A model generated the notes under the pieces. It had not been told where the DNA came from. It was given only the letters and a program-made list of their open reading frames with translations, and did no database searches. Below are positions 19,296-27,640 of a stretch of DNA of 64,000 nucleotides, in pieces; position 1 is the stretch's first letter, and the number at the start of each line of letters is the position of its first letter. The stretch is from Ichthyobacterium seriolicida (lineage in GTDB: Bacteria; Bacteroidota; Bacteroidia; Flavobacteriales; Ichthyobacteriaceae), in assembly GCF_002369955.1 (NCBI RefSeq), contig NZ_AP014564.1, positions 1,141,242 to 1,205,241 on the forward strand. Reading direction: 5' to 3'. A program made the translations under genes and the position numbers.

Positions 19296-19835
19296 CTATG
19301 TCTTTTGTCTTTTTTTTAGGAAAAAGGCTAATATCAAAGATATAATACAGTATATAGGAGTTGAAAATATAGTAGCATTTAATATGCCTCCTATTGAAAT
19401 TCTCTTTATATCTATTTTTTTAATATAATCTATAGTATTCTGTAATTCTGTTTTGTCTTGAGAGTGATCTATATCTTCTAAGAAGCCCATTAGAAAATTG
19501 ACATTATTACTCTTTTGCAGCTCCATGAGATTGCTGTCAAACAAGTTGATGAATATAAACAGAAGCATTTTTTCTAAAATCACCGAGAATAATATCATTC
19601 CAAAAGCAAGTGTAAATGTATCTTTAAAAGATAATTCTAAGCTCGTCTTTCTATACTTAACTATGAAATATACGACTGATATAATCCAGATGGGATAAGA
19701 AAATAGCAACTGTATAACAGTGGAAAACAGATCGGTATAAAAACAGTAAAAAACTATCATAATACCAATTTGTATGCCTGTAATTATCAAGGCCGAAATC
19801 GAAATGTAATTCCACATTTTTTTCATATCCATCAA
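19296..19835 (-). CDS. DUF4199 membrane protein
   Basis: A 179-residue integral membrane protein with four predicted helices: IIVFYCFYT-type first pair, LLFSYPIWIISVVYFIVKY, LAFGMILFSVILEKMLLFI, and a last helix ending IISLILAFFLKKRQKT. The loop before the last helix and the basic C-terminus fit the DUF4199 family of Bacteroidota; function unknown. It lies 11 bp downstream of the DUF4834 gene. Start is uncertain by three residues (MMDMKKMW). Confidence 0.75.
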   Translation of the reverse strand: MMDMKKMWNYISISALIITGIQIGIMIVFYCFYTDLFSTVIQLLFSYPIWIISVVYFIVKYRKTSLELSFKDTFTLAFGMILFSVILEKMLLFIFINLFDSNLMELQKSNNVNFLMGFLEDIDHSQDKTELQNTIDYIKKIDIKRISIGGILNATIFSTPIYCIISLILAFFLKKRQKT

Positions 19836-19846
19836 TTTATGATAGT

Positions 19847-20089
19847 TTATTTTTCTACTTCTTCGTAATCTACGTATTCCCCTACATTGTCATATGTCTT
19901 ATTCCTTTTAGGAACTTTGTCTACAGTAGTCTTGCCTTCTTTGGAACGATCGTAATAACTGGCTCTATTTCTATGATTTTCATCTTTCATGTTTTTAATA
20001 ATGCTGCTTAGAAAAAATGAAAAAATATATCTGCCAAAAAATTTCAATAAGAGAAATATGATCGCTATTACCAATAATACATACATCAT
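19847..20089 (-). CDS. DUF4834 small membrane protein
   Basis: An 80-residue protein: an N-terminal membrane helix (YVLLVIAIIFLLLKFFGRYI), a basic linker, and the conserved ending KEGKTTVDKVPKRNK followed by VGEYVDYEEVEK, which is the hallmark of DUF4834. Function is unknown. It is the first gene of a pair with the DUF4199 protein, an arrangement I recall from other Flavobacteriia, and is divergent from hemN. Confidence 0.8.
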   Translation of the reverse strand: MMYVLLVIAIIFLLLKFFGRYIFSFFLSSIIKNMKDENHRNRASYYDRSKEGKTTVDKVPKRNKTYDNVGEYVDYEEVEK

Positions 20090-20207
20090 AGCCTTACTGT
20101 TTTTAAAGGTTTTTCAAAGGACAAAAGTAAATAAAAAAACACCATGCGTTTTTTTACTCTCATTCGATTGGGTAGAAAATAAAAACTCTGATATTACTCA
20201 AAACACA

Positions 20208-20215
20208 TAAGTTTG
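20208..20215 (+). promoter_or_regulatory. Putative -7 element of hemN
   Basis: TAAGTTTG followed by C matches the Bacteroidota -7 consensus TAnnTTTG exactly, 35 bp before the hemN start. No good TTG box is seen at the usual spacing. Confidence 0.5.
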
Positions 20216-20249
20216 CAACATTCCAGGCAAACTCAAAAAAACAATCCAT

Positions 20250-21611
20250 TTGGATGAACTGATAAAAAAATATAATGTTCCAGGTCCCAGATATACTAGT
20301 TATCCAACTGTTCCATATTGGGATGGTGAGAATTTAGGTGTAGAAAATTGGACCAAAACTCTAAAAAGGGCATTTGCTGAGAGTAATTCTGAGGAAGGTA
20401 TTAGCATATATATACATCTTCCTTTTTGTGAGAGTCTTTGTTCTTTCTGCGGATGTCATAAAATCATAACTAAAAAACACGACAAAGAAGACGTTTATAT
20501 AGAATATCTCTTAAAGGAATGGGATCTATATACAAAATTGCTAGAGGAAAAACCCTTTGTAAAAGAACTCCACATAGGCGGAGGCACTCCCACGTTTTTT
20601 TCTCCCCAAAATCTAAAAGGACTTATAGAAAAGATTTTATTCAAAGGTTCTTTCTCAGAGAGATCGGAATTCAGCTTCGAATGTCACCCGAACAACACTT
20701 CTGAAGATCACATGAAGGTCCTCTATGATTTGAATTTTAGACGAATAAGCTTGGGCGTGCAAGATTACAGCCCTGTAGTCCAGAAAGCTATAAACAGGAT
20801 TCAGCCTTTCGAAAAAGTTTCTCAAGTTCACAATATGGCTAGAGAGATAGGATACACTTCTATTTCTCACGATTTGATATATGGTCTTCCCCATCAAACC
20901 CTAGAAGATATTATCGATACCATAGAAAAAACTCAAAAGCTAATGCCAGATAGAATAGCTCTTTACGGATATGCTCACGTTCCTTGGATAAGAGGCAGTG
21001 CCCAAAGGGGATTTGACGAAAAAGATTTACCAAAAGACGAAGAAAAAAGAACACTATACGAAAAGAGCAAACAAAAATTGACCGATGTAGGATATGTAGA
21101 AATAGGCATGGATCACTTCTCTCTAAAGAGTGATTCCCTATATGAATCCTTTATAAATAAAAAAACACATCGAAATTTTATGGGATATTCTTCTTCTAAA
21201 ACTAAAGTGATGATAGGATTAGGGGTCTCTTCCATAAGTGATAGTTGGTATTGTTTTAGTCAGAATGAAAAAAAATTAAGTCTGTATTATTCAAAAATAG
21301 ACAGAGGCATATTGCCTGTTATGAGAGGTCATGAGTTAAATGATACTGATTTAATTATAAGAAAACACATACTCAATCTGATGTGCTTATTAGAGACTTC
21401 ATGGAGAGATGATAATATGAAATTTGCTGAATTGCCTCATGTGTTGAGTCTTTTAGAAGAGATGAAAACCGATGGGCTACTTAGCTTCAAACAAGAAGGT
21501 ATTGAGATAACCAAAAAAGGACGTCCATTTATCAGAAACATATGTATGGCCTTCGATCTGAGATTACTCAAAGACAAGCCTTCGACTAGAATATTTTCAA
21601 TGACAATATGA
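20250..21611 (+). CDS. hemN: Oxygen-independent coproporphyrinogen III oxidase
   Basis: HemN is a radical-SAM enzyme that decarboxylates coproporphyrinogen III in anaerobic haem synthesis. The 453 residues begin with the family signature KYNVPGPRYTSYPTVPYWD. They carry the radical-SAM cysteines in FCESLCSFCGCH (CxxxCxxC plus the adjacent Cys), the SAM-binding GGGTPTFF, and RISLGVQDYSPVVQKAINR. The start is TTG at 20250: it gives MDELIKKYNV, the expected N-terminus, and the ATG at 20254 is out of frame. The stop overlaps the next gene by 4 bp (ATGA). Confidence 0.93.
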   Translation: MDELIKKYNVPGPRYTSYPTVPYWDGENLGVENWTKTLKRAFAESNSEEGISIYIHLPFCESLCSFCGCHKIITKKHDKEDVYIEYLLKEWDLYTKLLEEKPFVKELHIGGGTPTFFSPQNLKGLIEKILFKGSFSERSEFSFECHPNNTSEDHMKVLYDLNFRRISLGVQDYSPVVQKAINRIQPFEKVSQVHNMAREIGYTSISHDLIYGLPHQTLEDIIDTIEKTQKLMPDRIALYGYAHVPWIRGSAQRGFDEKDLPKDEEKRTLYEKSKQKLTDVGYVEIGMDHFSLKSDSLYESFINKKTHRNFMGYSSSKTKVMIGLGVSSISDSWYCFSQNEKKLSLYYSKIDRGILPVMRGHELNDTDLIIRKHILNLMCLLETSWRDDNMKFAELPHVLSLLEEMKTDGLLSFKQEGIEITKKGRPFIRNICMAFDLRLLKDKPSTRIFSMTI

Positions 21612-22423
21612 AAAGAGAGATAACAATACAGGGCAAACACTTCAAAACAATATCTTTTGATATAAATTTTAAAGAGAGAGACAAAAAAAATCCTGTTATC
21701 ATATTTTCTCATGGATTCAAAGGCTTTAAAGATTGGGGGCCCTTCAATCTGATGTCAGATTATTTTGCAGATAATAATTTTGTATTTATAAAGTTAAATT
21801 TCTCTCACAATGGCGTTACAGACGGAGAGTTTACAGATTTAGATGCTTTTGGAAAAAATAATTTTGTAAAAGAACTAGACGACTTACAAAGTGTAATAGA
21901 TCATATCCATAATTCGGAGTATCAAATTTATATGGATTTGGAAAATATCACACTTATGGGCCACAGTAGGGGAGGAGGGATATCTATCCTAAAGGCGAGT
22001 GAAGAAAAGAGAATAACTAAATTAGTTACATTGGCTTCTGTATCAGATTTTTCTAGAAGATTTGGAAATATTGAGAAATGGCAAAAAGATAAGGTTTTAT
22101 ACGTAGAAAATTCTAGAACCAAACAAAATATGCCTCTTTATTATCAATTCTATGAAAATTTTTTAGACAACAGAGATAGATTAGACATTTTATCTGCGAG
22201 CGAGAAGTTAAATATTCCTTTTTTGTTAATACACGGTTCTAAAGATCTTGTGGTAGATATACGAGATGCTTATGAATTGGAAAAACAAAACCCAAATATT
22301 GAAATGAAAGTTATACCAAATACTGGTCATACTTTTGGAGCAAAGCACCCTCATATTGATTTGAGCCTTCCAAAAAAGATGGAGGAAGTATTAAAACAAT
22401 GCCTGAATTTCTTAGAGAAATAA
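21608..22423 (+). CDS. Alpha/beta hydrolase
   Basis: A 271-residue cytosolic alpha/beta hydrolase. Seen: oxyanion segment FSHGFKGFKDWGPFN, nucleophile elbow GHSRGGG (Ser), acid loop IHGSKDLVVD and catalytic His in NTGHTFGAKHP. The substrate is not predictable; family members act as esterases or peptidases. Its ATG overlaps the hemN stop, so translation is coupled, though no link with haem synthesis is evident. It is followed by a 275-bp AT-rich gap holding a MITE arm and a minus-strand terminator. Confidence 0.85.
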   Translation: MKREITIQGKHFKTISFDINFKERDKKNPVIIFSHGFKGFKDWGPFNLMSDYFADNNFVFIKLNFSHNGVTDGEFTDLDAFGKNNFVKELDDLQSVIDHIHNSEYQIYMDLENITLMGHSRGGGISILKASEEKRITKLVTLASVSDFSRRFGNIEKWQKDKVLYVENSRTKQNMPLYYQFYENFLDNRDRLDILSASEKLNIPFLLIHGSKDLVVDIRDAYELEKQNPNIEMKVIPNTGHTFGAKHPHIDLSLPKKMEEVLKQCLNFLEK

Positions 22424-22537
22424 CATATTTTCATTTCTACAAGGCATTAGATTTTTTATTAATCTACCTCGTTGCAATGTTTTTTTTTTAAATTTTCTTT
22501 ATCATTTAAGAATATTTTAATCAAAAATTACTACTAA

Positions 22538-22585
22538 CCTGAGTTCGATTAATAAAAGTGCTTGAATCCTTTTAATTTATTCGAG
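22538..22585 (+). mobile_element. MITE-like element, short arm (left half of a split copy)
   Basis: Starts with the terminal repeat CCTGAGTTCGATTAATAA and continues GTGCTTGAATCCTTTTAATT, matching the first 45 or so bases of the full copy at 28367-28594. The match stops near 22581-22585. The missing remainder appears at 24571-24749, beyond the DUF285 lipoprotein gene. Confidence 0.7.
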
Positions 22586-22603
22586 ACAGTAGTAAAACCA
22601 AAA

Positions 22604-22633
22604 AACCGCTTAAGCTTTCTGTCTTAAGCGGTT
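22604..22633 (-). terminator. Terminator of the 22.7-24.4 kb lipoprotein gene
   Basis: AACCGCTTAAG and CTTAAGCGGTT form a perfect 11-bp stem with an 8-base loop. A run of T follows only on the minus strand, so it serves the minus-strand lipoprotein gene that ends at 22699. Confidence 0.85.
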
Positions 22634-22698
22634 GTAAAATAATAACACAATAATTATACTATTCAGAATATCACTAACTCCTTTTTTTATTTAAACAT

Positions 22699-24429
22699 TT
22701 AAGATCTTTTAGTAGGAAGTTTTTCCCTTCTGAAATCGTAATTAATTTCAGTACAATTACAATTAGTAGAACCTTTAACGGAAATTTCAGTACAAATATT
22801 TGTCCCCCAAAGCATATTTGATATATTTGTTTTTGCTGGTACTCTCCATTTTTTTAAGCTCTTACTAAAAGAGCTAGCTATGGCAAGAAAATAATCAATA
22901 TCAGTAACACTAGTAATATCCCAATTTTCTATCTCTTTATTGAAAGATTTAGCTGTATAAAACATACCAAACATATCTGTAACCTTAGAAACATCCCATT
23001 TACCTATATCGCCATTGAAAACTGTAGCTCGAGAAAACATACGATTCATATTAGTAACCTTAGAAACATCCCAATTATTTAAATCTTGATTAAAAAGTAT
23101 TGCTGCTTCAAACATACTACTCATATCAGTAACACTAGATGTATTCCAATTACTTATGTCTCCATTAAAGACTGAAGCATCATAAAATATACCTTTCATA
23201 TCAGTAACCTCCCCCGTATCCCATTTATTTAAATCTTGATTAAAAGCTGAAGCAGTGTGAAACATTGCTCTCATATTAGTAACCTTAGAAACATCCCAAG
23301 AACTTATATCGCTATTGAAAGATTCAGCTCCATAGAACATAAAAGCTGTATTAGTAATACCTTCTAAATTGGGCGCTTCTAGAGGTAAGTATTCTAGTTT
23401 TTTACACCCTTTAAAATACCCTCCCTTATTACCAAACTTCAAATCTCCCCAAGACGTTATACTTATTATCTCATCTTTACTTATTGCAACTTTTTTGAAG
23501 TTAAACCCTTCAATCTTACCCGTAATAGTTACAGTATAATCACTAGGACTTGTATACGTGTGTTTTTTATTATTTGAACTATGAGAATCAACTTTTTGTA
23601 TCTGACCGTCTCCCCAATCTACAGTAAAGTCATAGTCCCCTCCATCATATATAGGTAATTCTATTTCTTTATTAGATTGTATTGTTTTCCATTTGGAAAC
23701 AAATTTCTTTAACTCATGGGTAATATTCACAGTGTACTCTTTAGTTTGTCTGTTTTCTGCTGTTACTGTGTATTTCACAGCTTCTGAAGGAATCGTTGAA
23801 AGGTCTATACTTTTAGACTTATCGGATTCAGATATAGAAGCATATTCTGAAATTCTTATTGACGGCACTATTTTTGTTATTTTTGCTAAATCATAGTAAG
23901 ATAACTCTGTTAGCGATATAGATATACTTGAACTACCTTCATCTATAGTTGTCGATATTTGTGCTTTCACATCATTAGGTTTTGTAATACTAAATGATAA
24001 TATTTTATTCTCAGAGCTTGGTTCTGACACAGAAACAGTTACTGTATATGTTTTAGCTTCTCCTTTTTTAGGGGTAACTACATAACTTACGGGGTTTGTA
24101 AAATCTGTAATTGTACTAGGGTCAGGTTCTATTTTTTCACCTACAAATTTTACTGTAGGAACTAACTTGGTTATTAATCCTCCTTCTTTATGAGGTAAAA
24201 CAATAGATATCTTAGTAGAATCTTCAGAATTGATAATTCCTTTTATATCTTTACCCAGACCAGTATTCTTGGTAGCCTCAAAGTCCAAACTGAAAGAAAG
24301 TAAAGAACCGATATCTGAACTATTTTCTACTCCAGATGAAGTATTTTCTACTTTTTCTTCTTTTTTACAAGAAGGAAATAGTATAATTTGAAAAACAAAC
24401 AAATAAAACAGTAAAATTTTTGATCTCAT
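22699..24429 (-). CDS. DUF285 (BspA-like) repeat lipoprotein with tandem Ig-like domains
   Basis: A 576-residue lipoprotein: signal peptide with lipobox FPSC, then KKEEK after the Cys, which resembles the surface lipoprotein export signal described in Capnocytophaga (Lys followed by two acids). Two Ig-like modules follow, ending KTYTVTVSVSEP (about residue 135) and KEYTVNITHELKKF (about 240). A PKD-like domain has VDWGDGQIQKV and DYTVTITGKIEGFNFKK. DUF285 repeats (about 360-545) follow the pattern FNSDISSWDVSKVTNMRAMF; seven can be seen. It is a close paralogue of the next gene upstream and shares its 140-bp leader. It is enclosed by the two halves of a MITE-like element. Its ligand is unknown. 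Confidence 0.88.
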   Translation of the reverse strand: MRSKILLFYLFVFQIILFPSCKKEEKVENTSSGVENSSDIGSLLSFSLDFEATKNTGLGKDIKGIINSEDSTKISIVLPHKEGGLITKLVPTVKFVGEKIEPDPSTITDFTNPVSYVVTPKKGEAKTYTVTVSVSEPSSENKILSFSITKPNDVKAQISTTIDEGSSSISISLTELSYYDLAKITKIVPSIRISEYASISESDKSKSIDLSTIPSEAVKYTVTAENRQTKEYTVNITHELKKFVSKWKTIQSNKEIELPIYDGGDYDFTVDWGDGQIQKVDSHSSNNKKHTYTSPSDYTVTITGKIEGFNFKKVAISKDEIISITSWGDLKFGNKGGYFKGCKKLEYLPLEAPNLEGITNTAFMFYGAESFNSDISSWDVSKVTNMRAMFHTASAFNQDLNKWDTGEVTDMKGIFYDASVFNGDISNWNTSSVTDMSSMFEAAILFNQDLNNWDVSKVTNMNRMFSRATVFNGDIGKWDVSKVTDMFGMFYTAKSFNKEIENWDITSVTDIDYFLAIASSFSKSLKKWRVPAKTNISNMLWGTNICTEISVKGSTNCNCTEINYDFRREKLPTKRS

Positions 24430-24570
24430 AATATAAAGTAATAAACTAAAAGTTTGTTTTAGAGATAAAACAATGATAATTTTTGAGCTGTTTAGCTTCG
24501 GTTAATAAATAAGCTAAGTTAGTAGTTTTATTTTAAAAATTAAAAGAAAATATTACTCTTTGTAATTTGA
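24430..24570 (-). promoter_or_regulatory. Duplicated leader, copy 1
   Basis: These 141 bases upstream of the lipoprotein start are nearly identical to 26175-26316 upstream of its paralogue. They contain TTAGCTT and AAGCTAA as a 7-bp inverted repeat (about 24493-24517) and a stretch ACTAAAAGTTTGTTTTAGAG near the start codon, itself an inverted repeat (CTAAAA/TTTTAG). The homology stops abruptly at the MITE arm. This is likely to hold the promoter and leader-RNA structure; no exact TAnnTTTG box was found. Confidence 0.6.
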
Positions 24571-24749
24571 ATTTAAGGAAATACCCCTTTAGTTTTTGGG
24601 CTCTTTTATGCTTATGAGGCAGATTTAGGCGAAATTTAACAATTCTTGCACTAAAACATTATATCTGTCACAAACACGAATCTCTTTAATGTCAGTTAAT
24701 TCAAGGTTTTCAAGTACTTTAATTCCATTATTAATCGAACTCAGGTTAA
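24571..24749 (-). mobile_element. MITE-like element, long arm (right half of the split copy)
   Basis: Begins ATTTAAGGAAATACCCCTTT and ends with the inverted terminal repeat TTAATCGAACTCAGG plus TTAA. It aligns along its whole length with 28412-28594 of the intact copy, that is, exactly the part missing from 22538-22585. The terminal repeat touches the stop codon of the next lipoprotein gene (24750-24752). Confidence 0.75.
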
Positions 24750-26174
24750 TTAGTTAGCAGGAATAGGATACTTAGTATTATCTCCATCCATTCCTGAATC
24801 GTTAAAGATATCTGTTATGTCTGTAGTCTTTTGCACTTTCCAAGAACTTAAATCTTGATTAAAAGCTTTAGCACTGTTGAACATACCTGAAAATTCAGTA
24901 ACATTAGATACATTCCAACCGCTTATATCTTGATTGAAATTATCAGTATATGAAAACATTCCTCCCATATTAGTAACATTAGATACATCCCAGTTGCTTA
25001 TATTGCTATTAAAAGCTTTAGCACCATCAAACATTCCCTCCATATTAGTAATCTTAGATACGTCCCAAGAACTTATATTGCTGTTGAAAGATGTAGCGCC
25101 TTCAAACATCTGCCCCATCTCAGTAATTCCCTCTAAATTTGGAGCCTCTGAAGGTAAAGACTTCAATTCAGAACAATATTTAAAATATCTTCCTTGATTA
25201 CTGCCAAATTTTAAATCCCCCCAGGATGTTATAGCTATTATTTTTGTGCTATCAGAGTGAGCCATAGAAAAATTAAAACCATCAATCTTACCTGTAATAG
25301 TCACAATATAATCTCCCGCTGCTTTATACGTGTGTGAAGCATTAGTTATATCATGAGAACTAACTTTTTGTTTTTCTGTACCATCTCCCCAGTCTACTGT
25401 AAAGTCATAGTTTCCTCCACTGTATATAGGCAATTGTATTTGTTTGCTGGATGAAGTAGTTTTCCACTTAGAGATAAATTTCTTTAACTCATGGGTAATA
25501 TTCACAGTGTACTCTTTAGTTTCTCCGTTTTCTGCTGTTACTGTGTATTTCAGAGCTTCTGTAGGAATCGTTGAAAGGTCTATAATTTTAGAATTATCGG
25601 ATATAGAAGCAAATTCTGAAATTTCTATTGACGACACTATGTTTTTTGCTTTTTCTAAATCATAGTAAGATAAATCTGTTAGTGATATAGATATACTTGA
25701 ATTATCTTCATTTAGATTTGTCAATATTTTTGCTTTCACACCATCTGGTTTTTTAATGCTAAATGATAATATTTTATTTTGAGATCTTGGTTCTGATACA
25801 GATACCGTTACTGTATATGTCTTTGCTTCTCCTTTTTCGGGAGTAACTATAAAAGCTACAGGTTTGGAAAAATCTTTAATTGTAATAGGATCAGGTTCTA
25901 TTTTTTTACCTACAAACTTTATTGTAGGAACTAACTTGGTTATTAATTCTCTTTTTTTGTAAGGTAAAACAACAGATATCTTAGTAGAATCTGCAGGATC
26001 AATATTAATGCTTATATCTTCCTTATTCAACCCCCTATTCTTAGCAGGATCAAAGTTTAAACCGAAAGAAAGTAAAGAATCAATGTCTGAACTATTTTCT
26101 ATTCCTTTTACACAAGAATTAAAGAATATAATTTGAAAAACAAATAAATAAAACAGTAAAATTTTTGATTTCAT
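24750..26174 (-). CDS. DUF285 (BspA-like) repeat lipoprotein, paralogue
   Basis: A 474-residue lipoprotein with lipobox FNSC (Cys about 21). The two Ig-like modules (ending KTYTVTVSVSEPRSQNKI and KEYTVNITHELKKF) and the PKD-like part (VDWGDGTEKQKV, DYIVTITGKIDGFNFS) closely follow those of the neighbour at 22699-24429. Only about four DUF285 repeats remain (FNQDISGWNVSNVTEFSGMF pattern), so it has lost or never gained about three units. It ends KYPIPAN directly at the terminal repeat of the MITE long arm, which may have replaced its original 3' end and terminator. Probably outer-membrane surface protein; ligand unknown. Confidence 0.87.
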   Translation of the reverse strand: MKSKILLFYLFVFQIIFFNSCVKGIENSSDIDSLLSFGLNFDPAKNRGLNKEDISINIDPADSTKISVVLPYKKRELITKLVPTIKFVGKKIEPDPITIKDFSKPVAFIVTPEKGEAKTYTVTVSVSEPRSQNKILSFSIKKPDGVKAKILTNLNEDNSSISISLTDLSYYDLEKAKNIVSSIEISEFASISDNSKIIDLSTIPTEALKYTVTAENGETKEYTVNITHELKKFISKWKTTSSSKQIQLPIYSGGNYDFTVDWGDGTEKQKVSSHDITNASHTYKAAGDYIVTITGKIDGFNFSMAHSDSTKIIAITSWGDLKFGSNQGRYFKYCSELKSLPSEAPNLEGITEMGQMFEGATSFNSNISSWDVSKITNMEGMFDGAKAFNSNISNWDVSNVTNMGGMFSYTDNFNQDISGWNVSNVTEFSGMFNSAKAFNQDLSSWKVQKTTDITDIFNDSGMDGDNTKYPIPAN

Positions 26175-26316
26175 AATATTTAAAATAATAAACTAAAAGT
26201 TTGTTTTAGAGATAAAACAATGATAATCTTTGAGCTGTTTAGCTTCGGTTAATAAATAAGCTAAGTTAGTAGTTTTATTTTAAATATTAAGAGAAAATAT
26301 TACTATTTGTAATTTG
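26175..26316 (-). promoter_or_regulatory. Duplicated leader, copy 2
   Basis: Nearly identical to 24430-24570, including the TTAGCTT/AAGCTAA inverted repeat and the CTAAAA/TTTTAG hairpin close to the ATG. The homology ends at the same base run (GTAATTTGAA), but here the sequence continues into the short MITE arm instead of the long one. Confidence 0.6.
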
Positions 26317-26369
26317 AATCCTAATAAGATCAAATGGTTCGAGTGATTTATTAATCGAACTCAGGTTAA
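26317..26369 (-). mobile_element. MITE-like element, short arm (second copy)
   Basis: AATCCTAATAAGATCAAATG through TTATTAATCGAACTCAGG plus TTAA. This corresponds to the short-arm end of the copy at 50495-50685. No matching long arm adjoins it; the IS1595-type remnant follows directly. Confidence 0.65.
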
Positions 26370-26374
26370 TTTGA

Positions 26375-26949
26375 ATTCAGGTTAGTAAATTAACTAATGT
26401 AAGTCATTATACTATCAACAAATTTTTTGACAAATTACGTTTGTTAATTGCTCAAAAAAGCCAAGAAGAAAGTTCCCTTAATCAAGGGGAAATAGAATTA
26501 GATGAGAGTTATTTTGGATCTAAACGAGTTAGGGGAAAAAGAGGACGCTAGGATCAGGAGGAAAAGTTCCTGTATTTGGCATGTTAAAGAGGGGGAGGGA
26601 GAGTTTATACACAAATTGTAAAAAAAAACTGATCATCATCAGTAATAAAATGCCTATTGTAGAGAGTAGAGCAAGTAAAGAAAGTACAATTTACACCGAC
26701 GGATTTAAGTCTTATGACGGCTTGGTAAATTACGGTTATAAAAGGCATTATAGAGTAAAACATAGTGAAAACGAATCTGCTAAAGCAGTAAATCATATTA
26801 ATGGAATTGAAAATTTTTGGGGACTATGTAAAGTCCGATTATCTAGGTTTATAGGATTTCATAAACACAAGTTTTATTATCACCTAAAAGAGTGTGAATG
26901 GAGATTTAATTATTGTGATGAAAAGAAAATTTGTACTTTCGCCTCTTAA
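26375..26949 (+). pseudogene. IS1595-family transposase (ISXO2-like), truncated and frameshifted
   Basis: Frame one (26375-26551) reads HYTINKFFDKLRLLIAQ, GEIELDESYFGSKR and stops at TAG after KRGR. Frame two continues GSGGKVPVFGMLKRGRE, then STIYTDGFKSYDGL, YRVKHSENES, HINGIENFWGLCKVRLSRF and YYHLKECEWRFNY. These are the DDE-domain signatures of ISXO2-type transposases. Removing the two bases TA at 26549-26550 restores KRGRGSGGKVPVFG, so a 2-bp insertion broke the gene. The N-terminal DNA-binding part is missing. The product cannot be functional. Confidence 0.85.
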
Positions 26950-26995
26950 AATGGCTGACAAAAAATCCCCTTAAGTTATCTTGAATCTAAAAAAA

Positions 26996-27003
26996 TAGCT
27001 TTG
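26996..27003 (+). promoter_or_regulatory. Putative -7 element of the YceI-like gene
   Basis: TAGCTTTG matches TAnnTTTG exactly, about 44 bp before the ATG. It lies just after AAAAATCCCCTTAAGTTATC, a sequence that also ends the IS256-type remnant near 28905, so the promoter may have been brought or altered by an IS end. Confidence 0.4.
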
Positions 27004-27046
27004 GTCACTGCTTTTTTTTTTAAAAAAAAAATAATTTATTAAATCT

Positions 27047-27640
27047 ATGAAAAAGCTCTCCTTAAAAATTATACAAATATTTATCATAAGTCTTTTAGTA
27101 TCGTGTTTTTCAGATAAAGATGAATATTTCTTTTCTTCTAAAAATATAAAGTTGAAGTGGACAGCCTATAAAACTACTGATAAAGTTCCAGTGTCTGGCT
27201 TATTTGAAGAGGTCTACATATCAGGAGCTGAAAAATCTCATGACCTAGGACAAAGCATTAAAAATATGACATTCAGGATACCTATAAGTTCTATAAATAC
27301 TCATGATAAAGGTAGAGACTTGAAAATAATGAAGCATTTCTTTAGTTCTATGGTAGGGACATCTAATATACAAGGGTATGTAAAAGAGATAGCCGAGAAT
27401 AATATAGTATTTTCTATAACTCTCAACGATACAGAAAAGGATATATCAGCCTCTTACACTAAGAGGGAAGATGGTGTATTAGTTATTTCAGCCAAGATGG
27501 ATCTTTTAAAATGGAATGCCTCTTCTTCTATAAAATCTTTAAATGCGGAATGTGTTGATTTACATAAAGGTACAGACGGCATAAGTAAATTATGGAATGA
27601 AGTGGATATTGAGATAGAGGTTGATCTAAAAATAATTTAG
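27047..27640 (+). CDS. YceI-like lipoprotein
   Basis: A 197-residue lipoprotein: signal peptide and lipobox LVSC (Cys about 21), then SDKDE, acidic residues that could act as a surface-export signal. The mature part looks like the YceI lipocalin-like fold: KLKWTAYKTTDKVPVSGLFE near the start, FRIPISSINTHDKGRDLKIM, and a C-terminal WNASSSIKSLNAECVDLHKG. YceI proteins bind isoprenoid or other lipids in the periplasm; here membrane anchoring is inferred. It is isolated between IS debris and has no obvious partner. Confidence 0.8.
   Translation: MKKLSLKIIQIFIISLLVSCFSDKDEYFFSSKNIKLKWTAYKTTDKVPVSGLFEEVYISGAEKSHDLGQSIKNMTFRIPISSINTHDKGRDLKIMKHFFSSMVGTSNIQGYVKEIAENNIVFSITLNDTEKDISASYTKREDGVLVISAKMDLLKWNASSSIKSLNAECVDLHKGTDGISKLWNEVDIEIEVDLKII

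Noticed and set aside
20254..20256. ATG as the start of hemN
   Set aside because: It is out of frame; the conserved N-terminus KYNVPGPRYTSYP requires the TTG at 20250.
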